Of a stretch of DNA of 64,000 nucleotides, positions 42,307 to 52,010 are shown in pieces. Location: positions 64,001-128,000 of the forward strand of contig JBBHKE010003381.1 in NCBI GenBank assembly GCA_037447655.1. Direction: 5' to 3'. The position numbers and the translations under genes are program-made. The DNA is from Zygnema cylindricum (Eukaryota > Streptophyta > Zygnematophyceae > Zygnematales > Zygnemataceae). Position 1 is the first letter of the stretch. Each line of letters starts with the position of its first letter. A model generated the notes under the pieces. That model was not told where the DNA came from. It was given only the letters and a program-made list of their open reading frames with translations, and searched no databases.

Positions 42307-44328
42307 TTAACCCGCATTTCTTCGACAATATTTTAATTTAGGAGAGGGCACAGGTTTGGTCATCATGTCAGCCACCATTTCTTCATCATGTCTATACACA
42401 AGATTTAAAATTTTATTTTCAACTTTTTCTCTTACGAAGCTTAATCTTATGTCCATATGTTTTGCTTTGAAATGATGTTTTGGATTGGCTGCGATTGCGA
42501 TTGCAGCTTGATTATCGCAAAAGATTTCATGCACTCCCTCCTTCATATATCCCATTTCTTGCAATAATGACTTCACCCACATTAGTTCTTTCACAGTAGA
42601 ACAAGACGCCATATACTCAGCCTCCATAGTAGACTGAGCAACCACCTTTTGTTGCTTACTGCTCCAACAGCAAGCACCTTTCCCAACATACAACACATAC
42701 CCAGAAGTGCATCGTCTCATAGGTGCGTCCCCATAACTGGCATCTCTCCAAGTAGTGATGTCAGTGTGCTCCCCTCCCAAATGCAACCATAACTCTCTAG
42801 TTCCCACCAGATATCTCATGACTCTCTTGGCTGCCTTCCAATCCCTCTTCCTGGGATCATTAAGACTCCTACTGAGTACACCAACTGCCGCCGCTATGTC
42901 CGGCCTGGTACAATTCATACAATAGATTAAGCTTCCTACGACCTGTCTATAACGGATAGACTTCATGAACTCTCTCTCCTCTGGACTCATCTGATCGTCT
43001 AAGATCATCACTCCTCCTTCTACACTCCCATCACTTCCTTTTTTCAAGTCCATGGGAGTGGTACAACTGTTAGCATTTTCCATCTGGAATTTCTCAAACA
43101 TATTACCTATTGCTTCTTTCTGAGTAAGTCTGATAATCTTCTTCCCCCTATCTCTCTCCATTTGGATCCCCAAAATATATTTTGCCTCCCCCAAATCCTT
43201 CATTTCAAATCTGCCCCTAAGATCTTTCTTTAGCCTATTGATATTCTCTAAAGACTTACTTAACACAAGCAGATCATCCACATAAATTGCAATAAAAATG
43301 ACACCATTCTCATCTTCAAACATATAGATAGAATGGTCAGAGCTGATCCGGATGTATCCCAGATCGGTGAGAAACTCATCTAGTTTCTTATTCCACTGTC
43401 GGGGAGCCTGTTTCAGTCCATATAAGGACTTTATGAGCCTGCACACTTTGCTCTCTTCTCCTTCTTCCACAAACCCTTCGGGTTGCCTCATAAAAATTTC
43501 TTCCTCTAACTCCCCATTAAGAAAAGCAGTCTTAATATCCATCTGGTGAAATTCCATGTCTTCCGCTCCGGCCAGACTGAGGAGAATCCTTACCGATGGG
43601 AACCGAACAACTGGAGCAAAGGTCTCCTCATAGTCAATCCCCTCTTTTTGGGTGAACCCCTTCGCTACCAATCGAGCCTTATACCTCTCAATTGTATTAT
43701 CTGGGTTCAGTTTTAGTTTAAATACCCATTTACATCCAATAGGTTTTCTGTCTGGAGGGTAATCCGCTAGTTCCGAAGTATTTGCTTCCATGATAGAAGT
43801 CATCTCATCATTTATGGCTCTAATCCATCTTTCTTTCTCTAGACTATTCACTGCCTCTAAGTAAGACAGAGGCTCATCTGGGTGAGATAGCTTAGTTACC
43901 TTATGGGCAGCTTGTTTTTCCTGTATCCTTTTGCTGCTCCTCCTTCCTCCCTCAAACTCCGAAGCTGGAATGGATGGAAGTCTTGGATTTCTTCTCACTG
44001 TCTCATCGGCTCCCCTGTCCATAAAAACCGTATCTTGTCCCGCTTCTTCCATCTCCTCGAAGTCCATAGGAGTATGTGAGGTTTCCGGTGAGTCTCCTGT
44101 ATCTTCGATCTCCCTTGAATCTGTAATCACAGTTTCACTCATGTCTTTTTCGGGAATGACTGAGTTCTCCTCACTTTCAGACTCAAATCTGATCCTTATC
44201 TTCTTTGTATATTTGAAGGGGTCAAATGACTTCCCTTCATCCATGACAACTAAGTGTTTGACCAGAATGATATCTTTCTTTGCTAAGTCATAGACTCTAT
44301 ATCCCTTAACATCCTCATCATATCCCAC
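42307..44328 (-). CDS. copia reverse transcriptase/RNase H (E2, 673 aa open frame)
   Basis: Copies element RNA to DNA and removes the RNA strand. The first ~45 residues are the end of integrase (YDEDVKGYRVYDL). Residues 50-195 form an acidic, low-complexity linker. RT runs from about 198 to 440: KWVFKLKLNPDNTIERYKARLVAKG, motif A HQMDIKTAFL (Asp near 264), LYGLKQAPRQW, and YVDD at 349-352. RNase H runs from about 545: WRDASYG, STMEAEYMA, FCDNQAAIA and KHMDIRLSF with the expected acids. Nothing essential is missing. It is one part of a polyprotein whose upstream half is in another frame after a one-base loss near 44336. ATG at 44328 is an internal Met, not a natural start. Confidence 0.93.
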   Translation of the reverse strand: MGYDEDVKGYRVYDLAKKDIILVKHLVVMDEGKSFDPFKYTKKIRIRFESESEENSVIPEKDMSETVITDSREIEDTGDSPETSHTPMDFEEMEEAGQDTVFMDRGADETVRRNPRLPSIPASEFEGGRRSSKRIQEKQAAHKVTKLSHPDEPLSYLEAVNSLEKERWIRAINDEMTSIMEANTSELADYPPDRKPIGCKWVFKLKLNPDNTIERYKARLVAKGFTQKEGIDYEETFAPVVRFPSVRILLSLAGAEDMEFHQMDIKTAFLNGELEEEIFMRQPEGFVEEGEESKVCRLIKSLYGLKQAPRQWNKKLDEFLTDLGYIRISSDHSIYMFEDENGVIFIAIYVDDLLVLSKSLENINRLKKDLRGRFEMKDLGEAKYILGIQMERDRGKKIIRLTQKEAIGNMFEKFQMENANSCTTPMDLKKGSDGSVEGGVMILDDQMSPEEREFMKSIRYRQVVGSLIYCMNCTRPDIAAAVGVLSRSLNDPRKRDWKAAKRVMRYLVGTRELWLHLGGEHTDITTWRDASYGDAPMRRCTSGYVLYVGKGACCWSSKQQKVVAQSTMEAEYMASCSTVKELMWVKSLLQEMGYMKEGVHEIFCDNQAAIAIAANPKHHFKAKHMDIRLSFVREKVENKILNLVYRHDEEMVADMMTKPVPSPKLKYCRRNAG

Positions 44329-45914
44329 AAAGTATCAGGTTTTCCCTTAGCATCTAGTTTCCAGTTTTTCCTATCCGTGTCAAGACTGTAAACTTGGCTA
44401 CCAAATACTTTAAGGTGTGAGATATCTGGTTTCCTTCCAACCCATCTCTCATAAGGTGTCACTCCCTTTACAGCTGAGGTAAGGACTATATTTTTAATAT
44501 AGTTGGCACAGTTCATTGCCTCTGCCCAAAATCTCTTTCCTATTTTCTTGTCTGCCAACATACTGCATGCACTATCTCCTAATGTTCTATTCAACCTCTC
44601 AGCTACCCCATTTTGTTCTAGGTTATATGGTACAGTTTTCTGGTGCTGCACTCCCTCATCTCTCAAATATTCCTCAAACTCGTTAGAGGTATATTCCCCC
44701 CCATTATCACTCCTTATCCTCTTAATGGGGGTTTCATGCAACTTCTCACTCCAAGCTTTATATTCTTTGAAGTAAGTTGATGCTTCAGACTTTGTTTTCA
44801 GAAAGTAGACTCTAGAGTATTTAGACCAGTCATCAGTTATTGTCATCATAAACCTCTTTCCTCCAACCGAAGGTACTTTTGTAGGCCCCCAAATATCTGT
44901 GTGGACTAAATCTAATACTTTCTCACCTCTATATGTGGCGGCTTTGGGAAAGGGAAGTCTGTGAGCCATACCTTGAGCACAACCACTACAATCATCCATC
45001 ATTTCATTATCCCCAAACTCAATGCCATCTACTACCCCAAGCTTTTTCATTTCCCTTAACCTATCAAAATGTACATGCCCCAACCGCTCATGCCAAATCA
45101 TCACCTTAGGAACACCAACATAGTAAGCATTCTTCTTTTCATTACTCAAGTTAAACCTAAACATTCCTTGGCTACCCTTGTCTGCTGTAAAGTAAACTTC
45201 ATCCCTATACTTAGTTGTAAAGACTCCCTTTCTGGTGAAGGTATCAAACTCTTTGTCATCTAACACAGACGTAGAGACAAGATTTTTACTTAGCTGAGGA
45301 ATGTAAAGTACATCTGAGAATGTAATTATAGAAGTCTTACCCTCCACTAAGACTTTCAGATCTACTGATCCCACTAGATCTGTAGTAACCACTCTCCCAT
45401 CCCCATACTCTATCTCTACAGTAGGAATCTTTCTTAACTTAGTGAAGAGTTCTTTATCACGACACATATGCATGGATGCACCTGAGTCGATGATCCATCC
45501 TTCCTGTGGAGCTTCCCGGATGGCTCCAAAGGCACACTTTTGCCTCCTAGGAATCTCCTTCTCCTCCAAACTCTCGTCAAGAAGAAGCTCCCGATCCTCC
45601 TCAGAGGACTCATCCTCGGTTTCTCCTGACACTTTTGTAACCACAAGTGCCTTTTTCTTCCCTTCGGAAGAACCCCCTCCACCGTTCTCTTGGAGCCTCA
45701 GCTCTGATAGCTTGACACAATCTGCAATAAAGTGTCCCGGCTTTTTGCAATAATGACAAAGACCCTTTGGGGGCCTCTGTCCCCCTGAATGATCTCTTTC
45801 CCCTCTATAAGGTTTCTTCGGGTCCTTTCCCCATCGGTCCCCTCCTACTGCTAGAGCTTGAATGCTCTTTCCTCCTCTCCTAATCTCCATTGTGTTTTCC
45901 TGCACAAATATCAT
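44283..45914 (-). CDS. copia nucleocapsid knuckle, protease and integrase (E2, 543 aa open frame)
   Basis: Order: zinc knuckle CHYCKKPGHFIADC (residues about 38-51, CX2CX4HX4C), acidic linker, protease start GWIIDSGASMHMC (about 137-149, Asp-Ser-Gly intact), then the copia pre-integrase block (VLYIPQLSKNLVSTSV). The integrase zinc finger runs HERLGHVHFDRL through DDCSGCAQG, and the catalytic core has VHTDIWGP, RSDNGGEYTS and NGVAERLNRT. All three core acids (D, D, E) are present. The frame runs off at GKPDTLW, where E1 continues in frame, because of a missing base. It opens downstream of two gag stops. Confidence 0.93.
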   Translation of the reverse strand: MIFVQENTMEIRRGGKSIQALAVGGDRWGKDPKKPYRGERDHSGGQRPPKGLCHYCKKPGHFIADCVKLSELRLQENGGGGSSEGKKKALVVTKVSGETEDESSEEDRELLLDESLEEKEIPRRQKCAFGAIREAPQEGWIIDSGASMHMCRDKELFTKLRKIPTVEIEYGDGRVVTTDLVGSVDLKVLVEGKTSIITFSDVLYIPQLSKNLVSTSVLDDKEFDTFTRKGVFTTKYRDEVYFTADKGSQGMFRFNLSNEKKNAYYVGVPKVMIWHERLGHVHFDRLREMKKLGVVDGIEFGDNEMMDDCSGCAQGMAHRLPFPKAATYRGEKVLDLVHTDIWGPTKVPSVGGKRFMMTITDDWSKYSRVYFLKTKSEASTYFKEYKAWSEKLHETPIKRIRSDNGGEYTSNEFEEYLRDEGVQHQKTVPYNLEQNGVAERLNRTLGDSACSMLADKKIGKRFWAEAMNCANYIKNIVLTSAVKGVTPYERWVGRKPDISHLKVFGSQVYSLDTDRKNWKLDAKGKPDTLWDMMRMLRDIESMT

Positions 45915-45962
45915 CCTGACTACTGTGTTCTATTTCCATGAACTATTAGGCATTCCCTGTAC

Positions 45963-46631
45963 TCAGTACACTAAGTTTTCGAACTCATTTGGTAATTTCA
46001 TGATAAGGGTGTTAACTTTCATTTTCATTGTACCTATCCACCCGGCACTTTCCATTTCCGTATACAAACAAGAAAGATCATTACAGTAATCTAACATCTT
46101 TACTCCTTTGTAAGTGTAACTCAGTAGCTTTTGCTCAGCCAACTGGAGCTCCTGAATAGTTCCACCTCTATAAATTTCCACCAAACTCACCCACAACTCC
46201 TCGGCCTTGTAAATGTGAAGATGAGGAGTGGCCAAACCTTGAGTGAGGTGCCTCAGAATGAAGTTCTTAGCAGCCATGTTTACATCCTCCCACATTTGAG
46301 TATCGTTCTCCACGGTCTTCACGATTGCCGCTCCCGATATTGTGGCAATAGGAGTGAGGGGTGTCTCCTTCCCTTTCCCCTTTTCGGACACACTGCTGTC
46401 CCCGTCATCTGCCTCCTCCGCCGAGGCAGCCGTTGTTGCAGGAAACCTTACTCCCCCAAATCCTGGTGGAGTTCCCGAAGGTGGACGTTTCACTTGTCCA
46501 CTGACGATACCCCAGTATCGTTTTTCACACAAAGCTCCCATCATCATGGCTTCCCAATAGATGAACCCAGATCCATTGAAGGTGGGCACCTTAGAGGGTG
46601 GGCCCATAACCTGCAATTCTGTGTCCTCCAT
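45963..46631 (-). CDS. copia Gag, capsid part (E2, 222 aa)
   Basis: Builds the particle. It starts MEDTELQVMGPPSK. The first seven codons lie inside the 5' LTR and the primer site supplies VMGP. Conserved parts are FNGSGFIYWEAMMMGALCEKRYWGIVSG, MWEDVNMAAKNFILRHLTQGL, YKAEELWVSLVEIYRG and MDYCN/INTLIMKLP-like segments near the end. A TGA follows NLVY, and a TAG 30 bases later replaces a Trp codon seen in E4. Without these two stops gag would be continuous with the next frame. Confidence 0.9.
   Translation of the reverse strand: MEDTELQVMGPPSKVPTFNGSGFIYWEAMMMGALCEKRYWGIVSGQVKRPPSGTPPGFGGVRFPATTAASAEEADDGDSSVSEKGKGKETPLTPIATISGAAIVKTVENDTQMWEDVNMAAKNFILRHLTQGLATPHLHIYKAEELWVSLVEIYRGGTIQELQLAEQKLLSYTYKGVKMLDYCNDLSCLYTEMESAGWIGTMKMKVNTLIMKLPNEFENLVY
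46600..46611 (-). other. E2 primer-binding site
   Basis: Element strand GGTTATGGGCCC, directly after LTR end GAATTGCA. This is the perfect complement of the initiator tRNA-Met anticodon arm GGGCCCAUAACC. Half-tRNA priming of this type is established for Drosophila copia. Confidence 0.9.
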
Positions 46632-46822
46632 TGGACCACAGAATACAGGAAGCCTCTAGATAGTATTTAACCAACCCACTTTAAGCCACAACCACTGCTG
46701 CCCAAGAAGGCAAACTGACAATTTGACTGCACCCCTATGTAGCATGGACTCCCCAGAGTCCGTAGAAAAAAGAATCACTGAAAAAGGCCAACCAGGCGAT
46801 AAGTTATAGGGTGGCAAAGATG

Positions 46823-46832
46823 CCAATTTATA
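46823..46832 (-). promoter_or_regulatory. E2 TATA box
   Basis: TATAAATTGG on the element strand. The same box is kept in the other copia LTRs (about 16890, 18812, 26230, 35209, 41441). Transcription would begin about 25-30 bases to the left, near 46800, and the start of R-U5 divergence between the two E2 LTRs coincides with this point. Confidence 0.75.
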
Positions 46833-47005
46833 CAAACTCTCAGAGAGAGGACTATCTACCTAAATTTTCCTAAGTCCTAGTTTTTCCTACTTCCCTCTCA
46901 CAGCTACTATCTACTGCCTGTACGAACCAATCAAAAAACTGTATAGTACAAGAAAGTACTACTGCCGATGTACTTTCTGTACGGCCTCTGTACGACAAGG
47001 CCATT

Positions 47006-47102
47006 AAGTGGACACGTGTCCACTTTCCACTCGTCCGTACGTTCCTCGGAATTCCCGCGACCGAATGATGTCTTCCCACGTGGCGCCAGGTCATGCCACG
47101 TC
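47006..47102 (-). promoter_or_regulatory. bZIP/G-box-type site cluster in the E2 U3
   Basis: A perfect 20-bp palindrome AAGTGGACACGTGTCCACTT (47006-47025) is centred on CACGTG. CCACGTGGCGCC follows at 47076-47087, and TGACGTGGC on the element strand lies at about 47094-47102. ACGTGGC is the plant ABRE core. The same cluster is at 41624-41720 and, in part, in every other copia LTR here. Confidence 0.65.
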
Positions 47103-47364
47103 ACTAAATGCCAAAATGACCATTCCGGGATTTCGGCGATAATGTGCGCCGTTAGATTTGACGTGAAATTCAATCTCGGCCGTAATAAATACTTGCGCGA
47201 TATTTGTTTCGCTTTCGAAACAAAATGCGCGATATCCATTTCAAACAAGTACAGTACTTCGTATTTCGTAGAACTGTATCTATGTGTGGCGTCGAGGGTT
47301 TCAGTTAAATGAATCTAGTACATTACAATAGATTAAATACTAATAAAACCCTATATCTCCTAAC

Positions 47365-47448
47365 GGACTTCTACGACAGACTGGTTAGAGCTAACGGCTA
47401 CGCCGCGCTCTACCGGTCGGGGGTTCGAGTCCTTCCGGACTCAACCTT
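47365..47448 (+). other. tRNA-like block in the E2 5' LTR
   Basis: Identical to 41983-42066, including the GGTTCGAGTCC B-box consensus at 47422-47432. Antisense to E2. Confidence 0.7.
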
Positions 47449-47652
47449 TTGTTGAGAGTGGCTTAAGCCACTCTTTAGTCCTTCCTATGGAGTTGAGGCA
47501 GCCATGGCTCCATTGTTCTCTCTCTCTCTCCTTCAGTGACTACAACAAGTATGGGGGCGAGAGAGAGAGAAGAGATAGAGGCAGGCTGCCTACTTTTTCT
47601 TTTCTAATAAATTTAGTCATAGAAAATATATTAAAAACTACTTATTTCAACA

Positions 47653-48097
47653 GCCACGTGGTCCCAAAGTCCACTTGACGAAACAAAGTCAAACCATCCA
47701 AATTTGTCCGTACCGCAATTACTTACTTTGCCATAAATACTGCCAAATTTAAAGTACACCTGTCAAATAAGATTCTTTGTACCGTTGCGTCCTTTTCCAT
47801 AAATGCCACTGTCGCATTATGTTTCGTACGTGCGACTTACCATTTCAACCTCTTCGAATATCTTGCGTCGGATCGCTTCGCTATCCGCCGTACATTCTTT
47901 CAACGCATTCCATAAATTAAGTGCGTTGGTTCGCGTCACTCAAATTACTATTTCGTCCGTCAAACTTCAATTAATTTCACTTCTCCCCCAACCCGAAATC
48001 CATTCGTACAACCACATTAAATTCATTTAATAAATTACGCACGAAACGTCACGTGCGCACAAAGTGTGTCGTATGCACGAAACTAACATTTCAAAAA
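47653..48097. other. no gene recognised (right flank of E2)
   Basis: Only short ORFs, with text rich in TTCGTACG and CCATAAAT. It ends where LTR homology starts at about 48098. Confidence 0.45.
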
Positions 48098-48709
48098 CAA
48101 CAGTGTCTACCTTTTACTCGTCCGTACGTTCCCCATAATTCTTACGACCAAAAGCTATCCCTCCACGTGGCGCCAGGTCATGCCAGGTCCAAAAACGGGA
48201 ATGTGACCATTTCGGGATCGCGGCAGTGATAAATGTCGTTGGATTAAATTCGACATTGAATGTTAGCCGTTGAAACAAATGTCCGATTGATTTCTTTCGT
48301 GTGGAATGACGTTCGCATTGAATATTAACTAGTTCCATGTTCCTTAATTCATAATTTTGTTAATCGGTTTCAAGATTATACCACAGTTTAAATATTTAAC
48401 AAACCCTATGTATTTTAACGAACTTCCACGACAGACCGATTAGATCTAACAACTACGCCTCGCTCTGGCGGTCGGAGGTTTGAGTCTTGTCGGACTCAAC
48501 CTTTTCTTGAGAGTGACATAAGTCACTCTTTAGTCCTGCCTGTGGAACTAAGGCAGCCATGGTTGAACGACCCTCTCTATCCTTTAGTGGCTACAACATG
48601 TATGGTGGGTGGAGAGGGGAGGAGGAGGCAGGTTGTCTACCTTTTTTTTTCCTATTTTGTTGACCTATTTAGACCTAGAAAATATCTGATAAATCTAGTA
48701 ATTTCAACA
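48098..48709 (-). repeat. copia LTR fragment (U3 part)
   Basis: Matches the E2 LTR from GTCTACCTTTTACTCGTCCGTACG to the LTR start. It includes CCACGTGGCGCCAGGTCATGCC at about 48163, the tRNA-like block (48415-48505: GGTTTGAGTCTTG in the B-box position), hairpin AGAGTGAC-ATAA-GTCACTCT (48510-48529) and the start TGTTGAAATTACTAG (ends at 48709). The R-U5 half is absent. It abuts gypsy G3. Confidence 0.82.
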
Positions 48710-48711
48710 AT

Positions 48712-49022
48712 ATGCCATGGACATGGCTAACTTTGTCCCGCAAATTGCAAACAGATTCCTCTAGAAGTGACTACAAATTTTTGGTTGGGGTCGCTGACGA
48801 TCTTTTTCGGAAGTTGGTGGTGATGGAATACTTCCTGGAAGAATAGATCTGGACATCTCGAGCTTTAGCCGTGGTTTTTGTGGGCAGGAAATGGGCCATT
48901 TTCGTAAGATAGTTGACGACAACCAAAATGGAGTCATAGCCCTCGGAAGTAAATGGAAGAGTGTTTATAAAGTCCATCGAGATCGCCTCCCAAGCGGCGG
49001 ATGGCGTCGGAAGGGGGTGCAA
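48712..49022 (-). pseudogene. G3 integrase core, start only
   Basis: Reads PSAAWEAISMDFINTLPFTSEGYDSILVVVNYLTKMAHFLPTK, with the first catalytic Asp in MDFI (the usual VVDRFTK has become VVNYLTK, losing the Asp). After residue 60 the frame drifts. The remaining core is cut off by the LTR fragment. Confidence 0.82.
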
Positions 49023-49640
49023 GAGACCTTGACGAAGTGCGTCAGTTTTATTCCTATTGGAAGAGTCACAGGTTTGGACATACTCCGCAATATTTTTTGT
49101 CAGTATGCCTCAGCAACCCGTGCAGTAGTTTTGTCTTGCCCAAAGTGTCCGGTGAGGGGTTCGCATTGGCTTAATTGCAAGATAGTATGCCGTAACCATT
49201 GATTTGGTGGAATATACAACCGGGTTGTCTTACTCGATTTGTACCGCCACATGTCGTTGGCACTATGAACCCAAATTTTCCTTTTGACGAGTTCCGCGAT
49301 TCTGTCGTCGCCAAAGTACACGGCCTTCATTCTATCCAGCCACTTCTGGTCCATTTGCACTGTACTCGTCACCATGTTAACTTTGTTGTCGTTAAGTTTG
49401 CTGCCTGCGATAGTATCTGCTGTCATAGTTTCATCCATCTGGTCCTGCGGTAGGTGCGATAGATCTGCCGCGGTCAGCGTAGCAACGCTTGGCTTCCTTG
49501 ACAAAGCATCGCCTGGATTCGTCTTGCCCAGCTTATATTCGATGGTTAACTCCGGTCTGAAGGTTTGTAGGAATGTCATCCACCTAGCCTATTTATTGGA
49601 TAACTTCGGCTCTGTTTGCAGATACTGTAACGCATGGTGA
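49023..49640 (-). pseudogene. G3 RNase H end and integrase zinc finger
   Basis: The open stretch 49579-49100 begins MTFLQTFRPELTIEYKLGKTNPGDALSRKP, the classical end of gypsy RNase H. It then runs through a spacer to RHTILQLSQCEPLTGHFGQDKT, the first half of the integrase finger; the second Cys pair follows in another frame (CxxC near 49090). A stop near 49590 separates it from the RNase H core. Confidence 0.82.
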
Positions 49641-49697
49641 TCAGTAATCATAGTGATCCGCTTCCCTTGAACGTAACACTTCCAAACCTCCAACACA

Positions 49698-50930
49698 TTA
49701 ATGATTTCTATTATTTTTTTGAGTGGCCCAACAGAGTTCTGTTGCCTTTAGTTTACGGGTATCGTTGGCGATGGGTTGTAACCCTCTCTCGTGATCTTGC
49801 ATAAGAATCGCTCCAATAGCCGTATCACTTACGTCAGCAATTACCGTCCAAGGTAACTCCAGATTGGGAACCGCTATCACAAGGGCGGTAACCAACCGCT
49901 CCTTTAACGTGGTAAAGGTTGCCTCTTGCATTGTTTCCCACTCGTAAGGCATGTCTTTTTTGAGCAAATCGGTGAGGGGTGCAGCGATTTTTTTAAATCC
50001 CTTCACAAACTGTCGATAGTAGGAGCATAACCCAAGGAAGCTCCTCAACTCCGTGACGTTTTTGGGCTGCCGCCACTCTTTGGCTGCCTTAGTTTTGTTG
50101 GGGTCCACTGCAAATCCATCGTGACTGACCACGTGACCCAAAAACTCAATTTTGTCTTTTAAAAAGTCGCATTTGCTCATCTTCGCGTACAACTTAATCT
50201 CTCTTAAGACTTGTAAAACAGTCCTTAGGTGCTTGATATGGTATTTTAAAGTTTTACTATACACCAATATGTCATCTAAGAAGAGAATTACAAATGTTTC
50301 CAAATATTGCCAGAAGATTGTGTTCATCAAATGCATTAAAGTAGCCAGGGCATTGGTCAATCCAAATGGCATAACCAAAAATTGGAAATGACCGTACCAC
50401 GTTCTAAATGCAATCTTTTCTACATCTTCCTCCGCAATTCTAATTTGATGATAGCCACTTCGTATATTTATCTTAGAGAAATACATAGCATCTCTTAGTC
50501 TGTCCGACAACTCGTCTATCTTGGGAAGGGGGTACGCGTTCTTGATCAATAGCTTATTTAGCAAGCGGTAGTTCACACAAATAGGTAGACTTCCATTTTT
50601 TTTGGTCACAAAGAGGACGAGGGCTCCACATGGCGACTTGCTCGGCTCATTGCTCTGGCCTCGACTAATTATGAAAGTTGTTTCTTGAGTTCATCCAATT
50701 CGGTGTAACTCATTATATACATCTTGTTGGCCGGGGGCATCGCTCCTAAAACAAGCTCGATCTTGTGGTCTACGTTGCATTTTGGAGGTAAACCTTCCAA
50801 GAGTTTTGGAGGAAAAACTTAAGCATACTCCTCGAGAAGCTTTGTCAGGACTTCCAGGGCCTCAACGGAAGCTTTTTGTGTGTCGTCCCCTCCCTTCGAG
50901 CTGAAGTTGGGATCTTTTTATATCCACTCC
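49698..50930 (-). pseudogene. G3 reverse transcriptase, long open stretch
   Basis: 50609-49698 (303 aa) covers RT palm, thumb and RNase H start: [40 protein letters not shown] (motif A has KIN for the usual KID or LID), [50 protein letters not shown] and [14 protein letters not shown]. The motif A Asp is replaced by Asn, so the enzyme would be inactive although the FLDD box is intact. Upstream (50610-50930) the pre-RT is readable only across shifts and stops. Confidence 0.87.
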
Positions 50931-50936
50931 GCTGAT

Positions 50937-52010
50937 TGTAGTAATTGATGGTTCATTTATTATTTTCTAAGTCTAAATTGCAATACAGAAAGAAGCCGAG
51001 GAGATCTGCCTCTAGCTTCTCTCTCCAACTCCCACATTTGTTGCCGTCACTGAGAAGTTGGAGAGGAAGCTACAGCCATGGCTAAGTACTACTCCCTAAC
51101 TACGCGACAGCAGCTACTCCTCGCTACGCGGCAGCTTCTGCTAGGTAGGTTTATTTGCTAAAAGGATATGTCGGAACCAGTATTTCATCTTGGTACCTGC
51201 CGACCCGTCAAAACGCCGGCAGCTGGTAGACTTATCCGTTAAGTCTAGACAGAGTGATACATACTATAGGGTTTGATATTTTTTTAAATTTTGCCACGTA
51301 GGAAAATTCATTTAACGACGGATGTTTACGGATACATAGATCCAGTTATGTAAACGTACGGATTTCGGAATAGATATGTAATGAGTACCGCGCATTTTTT
51401 TTCTTTTACGAAAAAAATAGCGCACAAGCATTTATGATGGCTACGATTGAATCTGCATTCAATCGGACGGCCGGAATGAAAGCCGAGATCGCAGAAGAGA
51501 TTCTCGGCGGTTTGTGGTCATCGCCACATTGGATGACACGTGGCACGATTACGTTGGATCGCGGCATCTCCAGGGATTACGGGAACGAATCCAGATATGA
51601 CATGTGTCGACAATTAGGCCATGTCGTACAATATCCGTACATAAAGTACACCGACAGCTGTACTTTTGTGTACGGCAGTGTAATATGATTCGTGCCGTAC
51701 ACCAATAGATAGAGTTTTAGAGAGAGATAGGACTTAGAAAAAATTGGTAGATAGGACCCTCTCTCCCAGAGAGCATCTGTAAAAAAGGTCAACTTTGACC
51801 CTCCATAACTTACTGCTCAGGGGAGCAAATTCAAAGATTATTTTTGTTATCGACTCAAGGGAGTCTTGCATTCACAAGGGTGAAGGTGGTTATAGTTTTT
51901 GTTTTCTAGGGTGTCAGTTATTCGTGCTGAAAGACAAAGGGGTCAAGGTTATCCTAGAGGCTTCGTGTGAGCTGCTTACTCTGAGGTCCTATGGAGGTCT
52001 GAGAGTGGCA
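50937..52010 (+). repeat. E4 5' LTR (1074 bp)
   Basis: Starts TGTAGTAATTGATGGTTC and aligns with 57550-58221. It contains the tRNA-like block complement (51176-51260), GACACGTGGCACG at about 51537 and the TATA-less CTGTAAAAAAGGTC segment at about 51776. Its end, TGGCA, is where the solo LTR inserted; TTGCA at 53238-53242 is the duplicated end. Confidence 0.87.

Larger units (their letters stand above)
41230..47652 (-). mobile_element. copia element E2, best-preserved copy (6423 bp)
   Basis: Minus-strand element: 5' LTR 46612-47652, primer site 46600-46611, gag 46631-45963, PR-INT 45914-44283, RT-RH 44328-42307, purine tract 42272-42290 and 3' LTR 41230-42271. Only two nonsense codons (near 45960 and 45930) and one lost base (about 44336) interrupt a single gag-pol frame. 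The U3 parts of the LTRs are almost identical over about 600 bp, which marks a young insertion or recent gene conversion. It belongs to the same family as E1. Confidence 0.93.
46612..47652 (-). repeat. E2 5' LTR (1041 bp)
   Basis: Partner of 41230-42271. It is the LTR that would drive E2 transcription leftward. The tRNA-like block is at 47365-47448, and the hairpin AGAGTGGC-TTAA-GCCACTCT is at 47455-47474. Confidence 0.94.
48710..50936 (-). mobile_element. Ty3/gypsy pol fragment G3
   Basis: Minus-strand gypsy pol cut on the left by an LTR fragment (48709) and on the right by E4 (50937). The element-strand order is pre-RT, RT, RNase H, integrase finger, integrase core start. It is a different family from G1 and the full-length gypsy: the RT active site is FLDD and the motif spacing differs. 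Confidence 0.88.
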
